From NCBI RefSeq assembly GCF_010233585.1, contig NZ_CP045997.1:6623018-6687017 (forward strand): a stretch of DNA of 64,000 nt. The letters are read 5' to 3'. Source of the stretch: Spirosoma endbachense (lineage in GTDB: Bacteria; Bacteroidota; Bacteroidia; Cytophagales; Spirosomataceae). Positions 1-9,800 of the stretch are shown here, piece by piece. Position numbers and translations under genes: made by a program. Numbering within the stretch: the stretch's first letter is position 1; every line of letters starts with the position of its first letter. The notes beneath the pieces were generated by a model, which did no database searches, was not told the DNA's origin, and was given only the letters and a program-made list of their open reading frames with translations.

Positions 1-368
1 CCACCACCCCGATAATCACGGGAGCCGTATTTAGTTTGATAGGTGTAATCGGCATGGGAAGGCCGAAACTGTTCGGCAATATGGCCATAGTCTTTACTTC
101 GCTGGTCGGTATTGCGAATTACTAGTGCGATGGGTGTTCCCTGTGTTTTTCCGTCAAACACGCCCGACAATACCTCAAATTCATCAGCCTCACGCCGTTG
201 GGTTGTAATTCGTGACTGGCCAGGTTTACGCCGATCCAAATCATGCTGAATAAAATCAGTATCAAACGTCAATCCGGCCGGGCAACCATCTATAACCACG
301 CCAATGGCTGGCCCATGTGATTCGCCGAAAGTAGAAATTTTAAATAGTGTTCCGTACGTACTACTCAT
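1..368 (-). CDS. aroC: Chorismate synthase, N-terminal part (cut by window start)
   Basis: Read on the minus strand from an ATG at 368, the translation begins [20 protein letters not shown] and continues through [21 protein letters not shown] and a [17 protein letters not shown] stretch. These are the conserved N-terminal blocks of chorismate synthase, which converts 5-enolpyruvylshikimate-3-phosphate to chorismate in the cytoplasm using reduced FMN. The early FGESHGP and the RRPGQ-like motif are family signatures. About 122 residues are present; the family is usually about 350-370, so the rest lies beyond the left edge. The gene runs in the same direction as the BatD-like gene upstream of it, with a gap of about 90 bp. 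Confidence 0.95.
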   Translation of the reverse strand, partial: MSSTYGTLFKISTFGESHGPAIGVVIDGCPAGLTFDTDFIQHDLDRRKPGQSRITTQRREADEFEVLSGVFDGKTQGTPIALVIRNTDQRSKDYGHIAEQFRPSHADYTYQTKYGSRDYRGG

Positions 369-457
369 GCTTGCTTATGGCTAGTGGATGCCGATGCTCA
401 GATACTGAATCGCAGAAAACAACCCTTTCCCGAATGCATCATCTCGAATCCACTCAT

Positions 458-1909
458 TTATCTCTTAAAAAATACAAAGATCATTCCTAATAGCATCAAT
501 ACAATCAACACATTGGCAATCGCTCGAATTAAAACCGGAATACTCAAGGGTTGATGCGTACTATCCATCGTTTCGATACCGGCATACAGGGAATCTCCGG
601 CGGGCGTTACAACAACGGTTTCGCCGTTTGTGCCCGACAACGCAGCTTCTACCGTTGAATTAATAGCGATTGCCGATCCTTTTTTGCCGACCTGTAGCTG
701 TAAACGTGGTCGAAGCGTATCATATCGGGCCGTTTGCGGATTAAAATAAATCCATTGAAAGCGATTGATCAATGAAATCATTCCATTCTGATGGGGCACA
801 ACAAAATAAGTAAACGTCTTATGGCCCGTAACCTCCGTGCCCGAATTATTAATGGTATGGCGTTCTTTGGGAGGAAACACATCAACAGCGGTGGTGTCAC
901 TAAGCGTTTCGGGTGCCGGAAGCGTCGCGATATTACCTTCACCTGTCACAGAAAATGTATAGCGAACACTTTGCCCAACGCTGACTCGCTGCCGTTCCAG
1001 GCCTTCTTCCAGGCGGAATAATCCAACGGGCACCCGCCCCCGCAAGGGATGCGCTGGCAACGGCCGAACGGCCACAGTAAGCGGTTTGCTGGTAAAGACA
1101 ATCGTTTCTGGCTTAGCCGATGGTGGACCAATAATAGGCTCCTTGCCCAGCCACAGGGTCACCGCCGGTAATTTTAACGTCTGATTCGATAACGGAAAAA
1201 AAACGGATTGATAAAGCCGAAACTCCCGAAACTTTTTTCCGCCAACCGATACGGGCATAGGATTTAGCTCGGTTATATTCAGGTTTTCTTCCCACGCATT
1301 GGCCGGCCGGATTTTTTTATTGATTGCCTGTAACTGCTTATCGAGAGCGGTAAAACTTAGTTTATAAGGATAATTGTCGGCGACAAAAAACGACAGCGTC
1401 AGCGCTACACTTTCGCCCGAAAAAATTATAGATTTTGAGGCTCGAAGTGATAGGAAAGCCGACCCATTAGGCGGAGGAACAATGGCTGTAGCCGTCAAAT
1501 TAGTAGGAATTGACGCGGTTGCCGACGAACGAACCACTAAAATCGTACCCTCCGATTGCACCGTTTCATCATTGACCTGGATACTAAATGGCGGGACTCG
1601 AAAACGTCCCGGTGCCCGTGCCTGATAATTTTGCGTAATAACTTGATTAGTAATTGTTTTTCCACCAATTTCACTGGGCGTAACGCTCGCGGAGGTCCCC
1701 TTTTTGGTGAACCCCGCAATATCAGGAAAAGTGATGGATGGCCGGGTGTCACTGTTGGGAATGATAACAGAAATAGTGAAAGGCCGTTCAATCGGAAAAT
1801 TTGTTTGACCTAACTCAATAGTTATGTCATTTTCAATTACTTGGCTAAAGCCAGCAATTGAGACACAAAAAAATAATGCAAGAAAATTGCGGAATATTGC
1901 AAGCATCAT
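458..1909 (-). CDS. BatD-like membrane-anchored protein
   Basis: A 483-residue protein with an N-terminal signal peptide (hydrophobic to about residue 22, ending near FSQ), a long extracytoplasmic beta-rich region, and one C-terminal membrane segment (about residues 455-480) followed by a short KR tail. The early pattern of an acidic beta strand after the signal, a PxxF-type segment and IPxFSIQV is that of the BatD (oxygen tolerance, aerotolerance operon) family. Bat proteins of Bacteroidota are usually encoded together as batABCDE with MoxR. Here no other bat gene is next to it, so the copy is isolated and its partners are unknown. Function is inferred from family likeness only. Confidence 0.8.
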   Translation of the reverse strand: MMLAIFRNFLALFFCVSIAGFSQVIENDITIELGQTNFPIERPFTISVIIPNSDTRPSITFPDIAGFTKKGTSASVTPSEIGGKTITNQVITQNYQARAPGRFRVPPFSIQVNDETVQSEGTILVVRSSATASIPTNLTATAIVPPPNGSAFLSLRASKSIIFSGESVALTLSFFVADNYPYKLSFTALDKQLQAINKKIRPANAWEENLNITELNPMPVSVGGKKFREFRLYQSVFFPLSNQTLKLPAVTLWLGKEPIIGPPSAKPETIVFTSKPLTVAVRPLPAHPLRGRVPVGLFRLEEGLERQRVSVGQSVRYTFSVTGEGNIATLPAPETLSDTTAVDVFPPKERHTINNSGTEVTGHKTFTYFVVPHQNGMISLINRFQWIYFNPQTARYDTLRPRLQLQVGKKGSAIAINSTVEAALSGTNGETVVVTPAGDSLYAGIETMDSTHQPLSIPVLIRAIANVLIVLMLLGMIFVFFKR

Positions 1910-2040
1910 TGTTAATTTGGGGCAACAATTTTATAAGATCAGCCGTTACGGTTTAAGTAGCCCAATAAGAACGAACCAGTCAACCTCTTTCAGTATCCAT
2001 AAGCTTCTTTAACCAAAAAAAATGACAGACCATGCTTTCT

Positions 2041-2247
2041 ATGCTTGAGTATATCAAAACCATCCTTCAGAAGGTGAGTTTTGATAAATCCCTGTTTGAA
2101 AAAGAATTGGCTAAAGCCATCAAAATGCTTATCCCTAAAGAAGTAAGACAGCTTAAACGCTGGTGTTACGCCCAATTTGGTAAAGTGTATCGTGTTGTAC
2201 TGAACCGTTGCTTTACACGAGGCTTCGCCCGGGTACGTTTTACCTGA
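2041..2247 (+). CDS. Small conserved-looking hypothetical protein
   Basis: A 68-residue protein from the ATG at 2041 (an in-frame ATG at 2032 would add three residues). It is lysine- and arginine-rich, has the segment KVSFDKSLFEKELAKAI followed by LKRWCYAQFG, and has no signal peptide or membrane segment. From memory, similar short proteins with a VSFDxxLFEKEL..WCY core occur in Spirosoma and Hymenobacter genomes; this was not checked. A strong hairpin terminator lies 33 bp after the stop, which supports plus-strand expression. A 93-residue ORF on the opposite strand over the same bases is judged a shadow. The predicted fold is mostly helical; the function is unknown. Confidence 0.6.
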   Translation: MLEYIKTILQKVSFDKSLFEKELAKAIKMLIPKEVRQLKRWCYAQFGKVYRVVLNRCFTRGFARVRFT

Positions 2248-2280
2248 CAAAGCAACTCTACTTTCCTGCAAAATTAATAA

Positions 2281-2310
2281 ACCCCGGTTGATGAAGCCGG
2301 GGTATTTTTA
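2281..2310 (+). terminator. Intrinsic terminator after the small ORF
   Basis: A perfect 7-bp stem (ACCCCGG at 2281-2287 with CCGGGGT at 2297-2303) with a 9-nt loop is followed by ATTTTTA. It sits between the plus-strand small ORF and the end of the minus-strand metallo-hydrolase, so it may serve both strands, though the T-run is better on the plus strand. Confidence 0.75.
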
Positions 2311-2384
2311 TGTTCTTAATTTAAGTGGGTTAACATAGGGCTGCCGCACGAATGCAATTAGCAACCGTATACCAGGTACCGTTC

Positions 2385-3779
2385 TCACAGCGTCACTTTC
2401 TGTTTCATATCAGGAATGTCAATATTCCTGAAACCAACGGCTTCCAGTTTCTCCTTCCAGATGACCTGTTTGTCATACTCACCATGTACCAGAAATACGT
2501 TTTTGACGCGTGTCGGGTCCTGACAGCTCAGAAACTGGATCATTTCCCGGTAATCGCCATGTGCAGAGAAAGAATCCATAATCTCTACCCTCGCCCGAAC
2601 CGGATAACGATCACCGAAAATAGTAACCTCCTTATCACCCCGTTTGATCGCACCGCCCAGGCTGGTAGGCGATGCATACCCAACCAATAAAATAGTCGTG
2701 TTTGGCTTTTCGATATTATTCTTGATATGGTGCTTGATACGGCCAGCTTCAGCCATACCCGATGGCGCAATGATGATACAAGGTTCACGGCTATCATTAA
2801 TTGCTTTTGAGCTTTCAACATCCGCTACATAGTGCAGGTTGGGAAAATTGAAAGCGTCGCCGTCTTTTTTGATATAAGCCAGAATATCAGGATTAAAATC
2901 TTCTTCATGATCGCGCATGACCTCGGTTGCTTTTACCGACATTGGGCTGTCGATATAAACAGGCAGTCGGGGCAGGCTTCCTTCGCTCGATAGCTGGTCC
3001 AGGGCATAAATCAATTCCTGGGTCCGGTCAACGGCGAAAGCAGGAATAATCAGCTTACCGCGACCTTCCACACACGTTTGCTGTACAATCCGTAACAAAT
3101 GGGCTTTCATATCAGGCTCGGCCTCATGAAGTCGGTCACCATAGGTCGATTCGCAGATAATATAGTCGGCCTGCGGAAACGTATCGGGTGAGCGGAGAAT
3201 TTTGTCGTCAGGCCGCCCAATATCGCCACTAAAGAAGAGCTGCTTTTCTGCGCCATTCTCGCGAATCGTCAGGCTTACCGATGCGCTTCCGAGCAGGTGG
3301 CCTGCATCGGTCAGTAAACCAGTTACCTCGTCACAGATAACAAAGGGTGTATTGTAGCCAACAGCCACCATTTGGTCTAACGCCCGCCGAACATCATCTT
3401 CGTCATAAAGCGCTTCAAGTTCGGGCTGGCTCCGTCGCTGGCGTCGCTCATTGACCCGTTCGAGATCACGCTCCTGAATGCGTGCGCTATCCATAAGCAT
3501 AACTTCGCACAGGTCGATCGTTGCCGATGTGGTATAAATTGGCCCCTGGAAACCTTTTCGCACGAGCCGGGGAATTAAACCCGTATGATCGATATGGGCG
3601 TGCGACAACACCATATAATCTACCTGAGCGGGATCGAAACCGAACTGCTGATTAAGCTCGTCGGTATTGATGCCCTGAAATAGCCCGCAATCGAGCAGAA
3701 TCTGCTTACCCGATGCGATTGTAAGCAGATGTTTACTACCTGTTACGGTACGAGCGGCACCAAAGAACTGAATGGTCAT
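2385..3779 (-). CDS. Beta-CASP metallo-beta-lactamase-fold RNA hydrolase
   Basis: A 464-residue cytoplasmic protein with the metal-binding motif SHAHIDHTG (His60, His62, Asp64, His65), a further DAGHLLGSASV block, a GDIGRPD block, and a central beta-CASP insert (ICESTYGDR ... VYIDSPMSVKATEV). The end carries SFSAHGDYREM and VFLVHGE, the RMMBL-type C-terminal motifs. This order is that of the Ysh1/CPSF-like MBL-fold exonuclease family, which cleaves RNA using zinc. The usual length is about 450-470, so the protein looks complete. It is divergent from the penicillin-binding protein gene, with about 97 bp between the two starts. The substrate RNA in Bacteroidota is not known to me. Confidence 0.9.
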   Translation of the reverse strand: MTIQFFGAARTVTGSKHLLTIASGKQILLDCGLFQGINTDELNQQFGFDPAQVDYMVLSHAHIDHTGLIPRLVRKGFQGPIYTTSATIDLCEVMLMDSARIQERDLERVNERRQRRSQPELEALYDEDDVRRALDQMVAVGYNTPFVICDEVTGLLTDAGHLLGSASVSLTIRENGAEKQLFFSGDIGRPDDKILRSPDTFPQADYIICESTYGDRLHEAEPDMKAHLLRIVQQTCVEGRGKLIIPAFAVDRTQELIYALDQLSSEGSLPRLPVYIDSPMSVKATEVMRDHEEDFNPDILAYIKKDGDAFNFPNLHYVADVESSKAINDSREPCIIIAPSGMAEAGRIKHHIKNNIEKPNTTILLVGYASPTSLGGAIKRGDKEVTIFGDRYPVRARVEIMDSFSAHGDYREMIQFLSCQDPTRVKNVFLVHGEYDKQVIWKEKLEAVGFRNIDIPDMKQKVTL

Positions 3780-3876
3780 CGTTTTAACGTATGGTTTCGT
3801 TGATTAAGGGAATTCACTGATTTTTGCGTTTACTTTCCAGACCCAAAAGTGTAGAGAAGTCACGAAGAACAAAGCA

Positions 3877-6237
3877 ATGATTGGATCAATATTGGGAAAC
3901 GTTCGCGTCATCGCCAAACGAATCGGACAATCACCCTCCGTGAAAGTTCTTCTGGCTGTATTCCTGCTATTTTTCTGCGTCGATTTTTCATTTCCGGTCA
4001 AAACAACGATTCCGTATTCTACCCTGATTACGGCTCGTGATGGATCGATCCTGCACGTTTTTTTAAGTCGCGACGACAAATGGAGGATGTATGCCGAACT
4101 GCCCGAAATAACTCCTACTCTCCGCGACGCTATTTTGTTCAAGGAAGACAAGTATTTCCGGTATCACTTCGGATTTAATCCGGTAGCCATGATTCGGGCC
4201 GCCGGGCGAAATCTCCTGTCGGGCAGACGCACATCGGGCGCGTCGACCATCACGATGCAGACCGTAAGACTACTCGAACCCCGCCAACGAACCTACCGGA
4301 GCAAGCTCATCGAACTATTCCGGGCCGTACAGTTGGAAGTCCATTATTCCAAAGATGAAATTCTGCAACTGTACCTGAACCTGATTCCATATGGCGGAAA
4401 TATCGAAGGCCTGAAATCGGCCTCCCTGCTCTACTTTGGCAAACCGCCCAAGCTACTCAGTCTGGCCGAACTAACCACCTTAGCTATTATTCCGAATCGA
4501 CCATCGAGCCTCAGGCTCGGCACGAACAATGCTTTCGTTGTTCAGGAACGAAACCGCTGGCTTACCCGCTTCCGCACGAATCACCTCTTCAACGATGAAA
4601 CCATTACCGATGCGCTGAATGAGCCACTCATTGCTTACCGGCGTTCTGCCCCGCAACTGGCTCCCCATCTGTCGCGTCGACTTCGGGCCGAAAATCCCGA
4701 TTCACCCATTATTCACGCATCGCTGCAACCAGCAACGCAGGCCACCGCCGAGCAGTTAGTTCAGAACTATTCGAATCGCATTCGAGCGTATAATATCCAC
4801 AATTCGGCCGTACTGGTTGTGGATAACCAAACCAGAGAAGTAATTGCTTATGTCGGTTCGTCTGATTTCGGCAATGCGTTCGACGGTGGGCAGGTAGATG
4901 GGGTTCGGGCCATACGGTCGCCGGGTAGTGCCTTGAAGCCCCTGTTATACGGATTGGCTTTCGATGCGGGAGCTATTACCCCCAAGACAAAACTCAACGA
5001 CGTACCGACAAACTTCAACGGTTATGAGCCCGACAATTATGACCGGAAATTCAATGGCCCCGTTACGGCCGAGTTTGCCCTGGCCAATTCACTCAACATA
5101 CCGGCAGTTTCCCTGCTGAAAGAAGTTGGCACACCGGCCTTCATTGCAACGCTGCGCAAAGCCGGTTTTTCAACGATCAGGAAACAGGCCAGCGATTTAG
5201 GGCTTTCCATGATTCTGGGCGGTTGTGGGGTTACACTCGAAGAGATGACCCGATTGTATGCAGGCTTGGCCAATGGAGGAACAGTAAGCGAGTTACACTA
5301 CACTACTCAGCCCGCAACGGCCCGTCTTCACCCAAATCAGGAGAAAGGAGTCAGCGTAGTGTCAAAAGAAGCTGCCTATCTCATCACCAATACGCTCACA
5401 CAGATTACCCGGCCTGATTTGCCCAACAATTTCGACAATAGTTATCACCTCCCCCGAATTGCCTGGAAAACGGGCACATCCTACGGTCGGCGCGATGCCT
5501 GGAGTATTGGGTATAATCAGCGTTACACCATTGGCGTATGGGTTGGGAATTTTTCAGGCATTGGGGTCGCTGAACTCAGTGGTGCCAATACGGCAACACC
5601 ATTATTATTTCAGCTTTTCAATGCCTTGGATTATAACTCGCCCAATGGATGGTTCCGAAAGCCAGCAAGCAGTTTGTCGATGCGGCTCGTCTGTCCCGAA
5701 ACCGGTGACATACCCGGCGAATTCTGCGCCAATCCGATCACCGACTATTGCATCATGGGCGTGTCCCATTATCGACGGTGCCAGCATCGAAAAGCCGCTT
5801 TTACGAACGCAGCAGGAACACTATCCTACTGCGCCCATTGTCGTCCAGATTCTGGCGCGGTACGCCGATCATACGCCAATTTATCGCCGGAGGTTGCCGT
5901 CTTTTACCAGAGCAGGCATATTCCCTTCGATAAAATGCCTCCCCATAATCCGGCTTGTGAACGAGTTTTTGGTGGCAACGCGGGGCCGCTGATAACGAGC
6001 CTAAACGATGGTAGCGATTATTTTATCAATCCAAAACAACCGGCCGATCTGGAACTGGGTTGTCAGGCGGCCAACGATGTAGAAACCGTATTCTGGTACC
6101 TCAATGACAAACTGTATCGAAAAGCAAAACCAACCGAAGCCATTTTCTTTAAACCTCAGCCCGGCCCGTTAAAAATCTCCTGTGCCGACGACAAAGGACG
6201 TTATAGCGATTTACGGGTGATGATAAAAAATGAGTAA
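3877..6237 (+). CDS. pbpC: Penicillin-binding protein 1C (peptidoglycan glycosyltransferase/transpeptidase)
   Basis: A bifunctional cell-wall enzyme of 786 residues. A membrane anchor (about 24-42) is followed by a GT51 glycosyltransferase domain (LFKEDKYFRYHFG with the catalytic Glu90; GASTITMQ; LYLNLIPYGGNIEG). The transpeptidase domain has SPGSALKP (nucleophile Ser351, Lys354), SLN at 405-407 and KTGTS from Lys531. A C-terminal region with several cysteines matches the BiPBP_C-type tail of PBP1C. The short transpeptidase domain and the neighbouring alpha-2-macroglobulin gene are typical of pbpC rather than mrcA or mrcB. It acts in the periplasm, polymerising lipid II; a defence or repair role with the A2M protein is the usual proposal. 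Confidence 0.93.
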   Translation: MIGSILGNVRVIAKRIGQSPSVKVLLAVFLLFFCVDFSFPVKTTIPYSTLITARDGSILHVFLSRDDKWRMYAELPEITPTLRDAILFKEDKYFRYHFGFNPVAMIRAAGRNLLSGRRTSGASTITMQTVRLLEPRQRTYRSKLIELFRAVQLEVHYSKDEILQLYLNLIPYGGNIEGLKSASLLYFGKPPKLLSLAELTTLAIIPNRPSSLRLGTNNAFVVQERNRWLTRFRTNHLFNDETITDALNEPLIAYRRSAPQLAPHLSRRLRAENPDSPIIHASLQPATQATAEQLVQNYSNRIRAYNIHNSAVLVVDNQTREVIAYVGSSDFGNAFDGGQVDGVRAIRSPGSALKPLLYGLAFDAGAITPKTKLNDVPTNFNGYEPDNYDRKFNGPVTAEFALANSLNIPAVSLLKEVGTPAFIATLRKAGFSTIRKQASDLGLSMILGGCGVTLEEMTRLYAGLANGGTVSELHYTTQPATARLHPNQEKGVSVVSKEAAYLITNTLTQITRPDLPNNFDNSYHLPRIAWKTGTSYGRRDAWSIGYNQRYTIGVWVGNFSGIGVAELSGANTATPLLFQLFNALDYNSPNGWFRKPASSLSMRLVCPETGDIPGEFCANPITDYCIMGVSHYRRCQHRKAAFTNAAGTLSYCAHCRPDSGAVRRSYANLSPEVAVFYQSRHIPFDKMPPHNPACERVFGGNAGPLITSLNDGSDYFINPKQPADLELGCQAANDVETVFWYLNDKLYRKAKPTEAIFFKPQPGPLKISCADDKGRYSDLRVMIKNE

Positions 6238-6306
6238 TAGTTTCTTCATTTTGCTTTTCCACTATTTATCAACACATTTCCGTTGGAAAATTCAATCATA
6301 CGATCA

Positions 6307-6744
6307 ATGAAAACTTTACTTGTATTAGCTACGGCTTTATTGTTCACCACAGTCAGTTTTGCCCAACAAACTACCGACCCAGCGCAAGATCCAACGGCTC
6401 TTGGGAATGCATTCTTTAAGGCTATGCTCGATGAAGATGGCACCACCATCGGAAAGCTACTCGCCAGTGATTTCAGCCTTACCAGCTTCGACGGTAATGC
6501 GGTTGAAGGAGACTTATTAGCTCAGGGTGTTTCTGGTGGGTATGTCGTGGTCGAAACCGCTACTGTTTCAAATACGCGGACACGGCAATACAACAACGAC
6601 GCAGCTATAATGACAGGAACCTGGAAAGCGAAGGGTAGTGTTCAGGGTCAGGGATTTGACACCACAGTATCGTTTTCTATCGTCTCGGCCAAGCAGGGTG
6701 GCTCCTGGAAAATAGCGAATGTTCAGTTCACGCCGACGCACTGA
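6307..6744 (+). CDS. Secreted NTF2-like (DUF4440-type) protein
   Basis: A 145-residue protein starting at the ATG at 6307 (the open frame extends upstream to a TTG at 6283, but MKTLLVLATALLFTTVSFAQ is a clean signal peptide from 6307). The mature part, DPTALGNAFFKAMLDEDGTTIGKLLASDFSLTS..., then a TRTRQYNNDAAIMTGTW segment and a final GGSWKIANVQFTP strand, has the layout of the SnoaL/DUF4440 branch of the NTF2-like fold. It lies between pbpC and the A2M gene, all on the plus strand. Whether it works with them is not known; the terminator after it suggests the A2M gene is not simply its read-through product. No catalytic residues are clear. Confidence 0.75.
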   Translation: MKTLLVLATALLFTTVSFAQQTTDPAQDPTALGNAFFKAMLDEDGTTIGKLLASDFSLTSFDGNAVEGDLLAQGVSGGYVVVETATVSNTRTRQYNNDAAIMTGTWKAKGSVQGQGFDTTVSFSIVSAKQGGSWKIANVQFTPTH

Positions 6745-6776
6745 TAACCGCTCAATAAGTCAAAGATTGAAAAACC

Positions 6777-6807
6777 AACCCACTCACCAATTTTGAGTGG
6801 GTTTTTT
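6777..6807 (+). terminator. Intrinsic terminator with outer inverted repeat
   Basis: The stem AACCCACTCA (6777-6786) with TGAGTGGGTT (6794-6803) and a 7-nt loop is followed by T4. It is flanked by a second 12-bp inverted repeat, GTCAAAGATTGA (6759-6770) and TCAATCTTTGAC (6810-6821), so the whole of 6759-6821 can fold as one long hairpin. Confidence 0.85.
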
Positions 6808-6839
6808 CGTCAATCTTTGACCATTCATTACTACACTAT

Positions 6840-9800
6840 ATGAAAACGCGTCTGTTCCGCCATTCTCGCATTGGCGGACTATTCCTGTTAATCCTTACGC
6901 CCTTCCTTTTTCTACTGAACTGTTCCCGGCTTTCATTCAATGAAGTAACGGTAGTCGGTCGCAATTTTGGCGACGAAGTACAACAGACACAAAATCTCAC
7001 CTTCTCGTTTAACAAGAACGTTGGCCCCAACGCACAACTTGACGAATGGGATTCGACCCAGTATGTACGATTCATTCCAGCCGTGCGCGGCAAATTCAAA
7101 TGGACCGCCCCGAACGAGCTGGTATTTTCTCCGGCGGTCGCCTTTAATCCGGCAACCGACTACCGTGCCGAGCTGACCGATGATATTCTGAAACGGTCTG
7201 ATCAGAAAGACCTCAAAGTGTCTGGCGATGACATTGCCTTTCACACGCCTTACCTGCAATTGACTGGCACCGAAAGCTGGTGGGCGAAATCGAAGGAAAC
7301 CGGGCAGCCGGTAGCCAGGACCCGGCTTAACTTCAATTACCCCATCAGTTCGGCTGAGGTATCGGCCAAAGTAGGCATTTCGTCAGAAGACAAACCCTTA
7401 ACAACACAGGTTGCCCAAAGCGATGCTCCAACTAGTGTAGCCCTAATTCTGGCGAATGCACCCGCGCAAAAGAATGAACAACCGTTGGCGATCAAACTGG
7501 ATAAAGGGATCAAAATTCCGAACACTGCCTATGTTAGTAAGGACGTGATTGAAGAAACCGGAACGCTCCCATCGCGCTACAAAATCGATATTGTCGATGT
7601 ACAGACGAGTTTCGAAAACAACCACGCTGGCGCAGGACCACAGGGTGTTGTACGGGTCATTACAACTCAGGAATTACAACCCGGTGAGCTTAATCGATAC
7701 TACACCATTCAGCCGGAGGTCGAAACAACTGCCGAACTAACTGAAAATGGTTTTATCATTCACGGCAATTTCAGTGAAACCGATACGTATGTGTTAACGC
7801 TCACTGATCAGATCCGGGGCACGCTTGGCACGAAGCTTAACGAGCCCGTAACCCGCGATTTGTTTTTCGGAAAAATGCCCGCCAGCATTCAGTTTGCCAA
7901 CAAACAAGCCTTGTATTTATCGTCGAAAGGGGCCAAAAATATAGGCCTGGCTATTGTCAACGTGCCCAAAGTGCAAATCAAGATCGCGAAGCTCTACGAA
8001 AATAATATCCTGAACTACCTCCGCTCAGATCGCTACGAAGAATACGCTGAAAATGCCGATGGTCAATGGAAACCTTCTGGCGCATTCAACTACAGCGATG
8101 ACGAATCGGGTGACCTGAGCGATGTGCTCGTCAGCAAGACCGTCGAAACGGCCGACCTGCCTAAAGTTCGGGGCGTGTCGGCTCTAAATCTGGCCTTACC
8201 CGACCACAATAAAAGCCTCGGCGAGCATCCGCTTCAGGAACATCCACTCCGGGGTGTTTATCTGGTAACGGTTGGCTCTAAAGACGAAGCTTATCTGCGG
8301 GCAAGTCAGTTGGTATCGGTGTCGGATATTGGCCTGGTAGCTCGCCAGACCAAAGACGAAGTATTGATCTGGGCCAATTCAATTCAAACGGCCGAACCGT
8401 TGCAAGGTGTTGAACTGACGCTGGTTAGCAGTAATAATCAGTCGGTTTATACGCTAAAAACCGATGGCAGCGGATTCGCCCGATTTGAGAAAGTTGCCGA
8501 AAAAGCGCCCGGCTTCAAAATCGCATTGGTTACCGCAAAACTGGAGGCTCCCGACAACGACGACTTTAATTTTCTTTTCTTACCTGACACGCAGGTCGAA
8601 ACATCTCGTTTCGATGTAGAAGGCAAACGTGATAATGAATCAGGATTCGATGCGTTCGTATATGGCGATCGTGATATTTACCGACCCGGCGAAACCATTC
8701 ACTTCAATACCGTAATCCGGTCGCAGACCTGGGCAAGCGTGGGCGAAATTCCCGTTCTGATTCGTCTCCTGATGCCCAATGGCCGCGAATTCCGGGCGTT
8801 CCGCAAAACGACTAATGCGCAGGGAGCTGTAACAACCGACATTCCACTCGACCCGGCCGCCGTCACGGGCAGCTATACGATTGAAGTGCTGAATGCGAAC
8901 AACGTATTGCTAACCTCACAGGCCGTGAGTGTCGAAGAGTTTATACCCGATCGCATCAAAGTAGATGTTCTGAGCGATCAAACCAGTTATAAATCGGGAC
9001 AGACGATCACGCTCTCAGCTACTGCGTTGAATCTGTTTGGCCCCCCTGCTTCTGACCGCGCCTATGAAATGGAGTTGCAGCTTAAACGGAAGGTGTTTGC
9101 TCCAAAAGGATTTGGCGACTACAATTTCGATATTCCGAACGAAACGACATTTCCGAAAGATCTCCGGCAGGGTCGTACGAATGCCAATGGGCAGGCAACC
9201 GAACGATTCCCGATTCCGGCTCTTTATCAGGCCATTGGCGTTCTGGAAGGCAAGTTGTTCGTAACCGTTTTTGACGAAAATGGCCGACCTGTCAATCGGC
9301 TTCGGCGCTTCGATGTACTCACTCAGGATACATTCTTTGGGGTCCGATTGCCCGATCGGTATGTCGCAACCAACGCGCCTGTTTCCGCCGAACTGGTTGC
9401 CGTCGATCCAACGGGTGCCATCCGACAGTCGGCCTCTGCCAGCGTAGAGGTAATTCGGTACGATTACCAGACGGTCATCGAAAAAAAGAACGATCAGATC
9501 AAATACACGACCAAACGGCGCGAGAAATCCGTGTACAGCAATACACTGATTTTCAAAGCGGGTAAAGCTGGCTTCCGGTATGTACCAACGACTTCGGGCG
9601 AATACGAAATCCGGGTTCGTCGGCCGGGCCAGTCCGATGCTTCCGCAATAAGTTATGCCGCTACGGGCTTTTATGCTTACGGCTACGGCAGCACGTCGGC
9701 TTCGTCGTTTGAAGTAAGTCAGGAAGGACAGGTGCTGATGACGCTGGACAAACCCGTTTACCAGACGGGGGATAAGGCCAAAGTTCTTTTCAAAGCTCCT

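Noticed and set aside
1990..2271. 93-residue minus-strand ORF
   Set aside because: It overlaps the plus-strand small ORF; the plus frame has a protein-like helix pattern and a terminator in the right place.
5459..5992. 177-residue plus-strand ORF inside pbpC
   Set aside because: It is out of frame with the clear PBP1C transpeptidase sequence.
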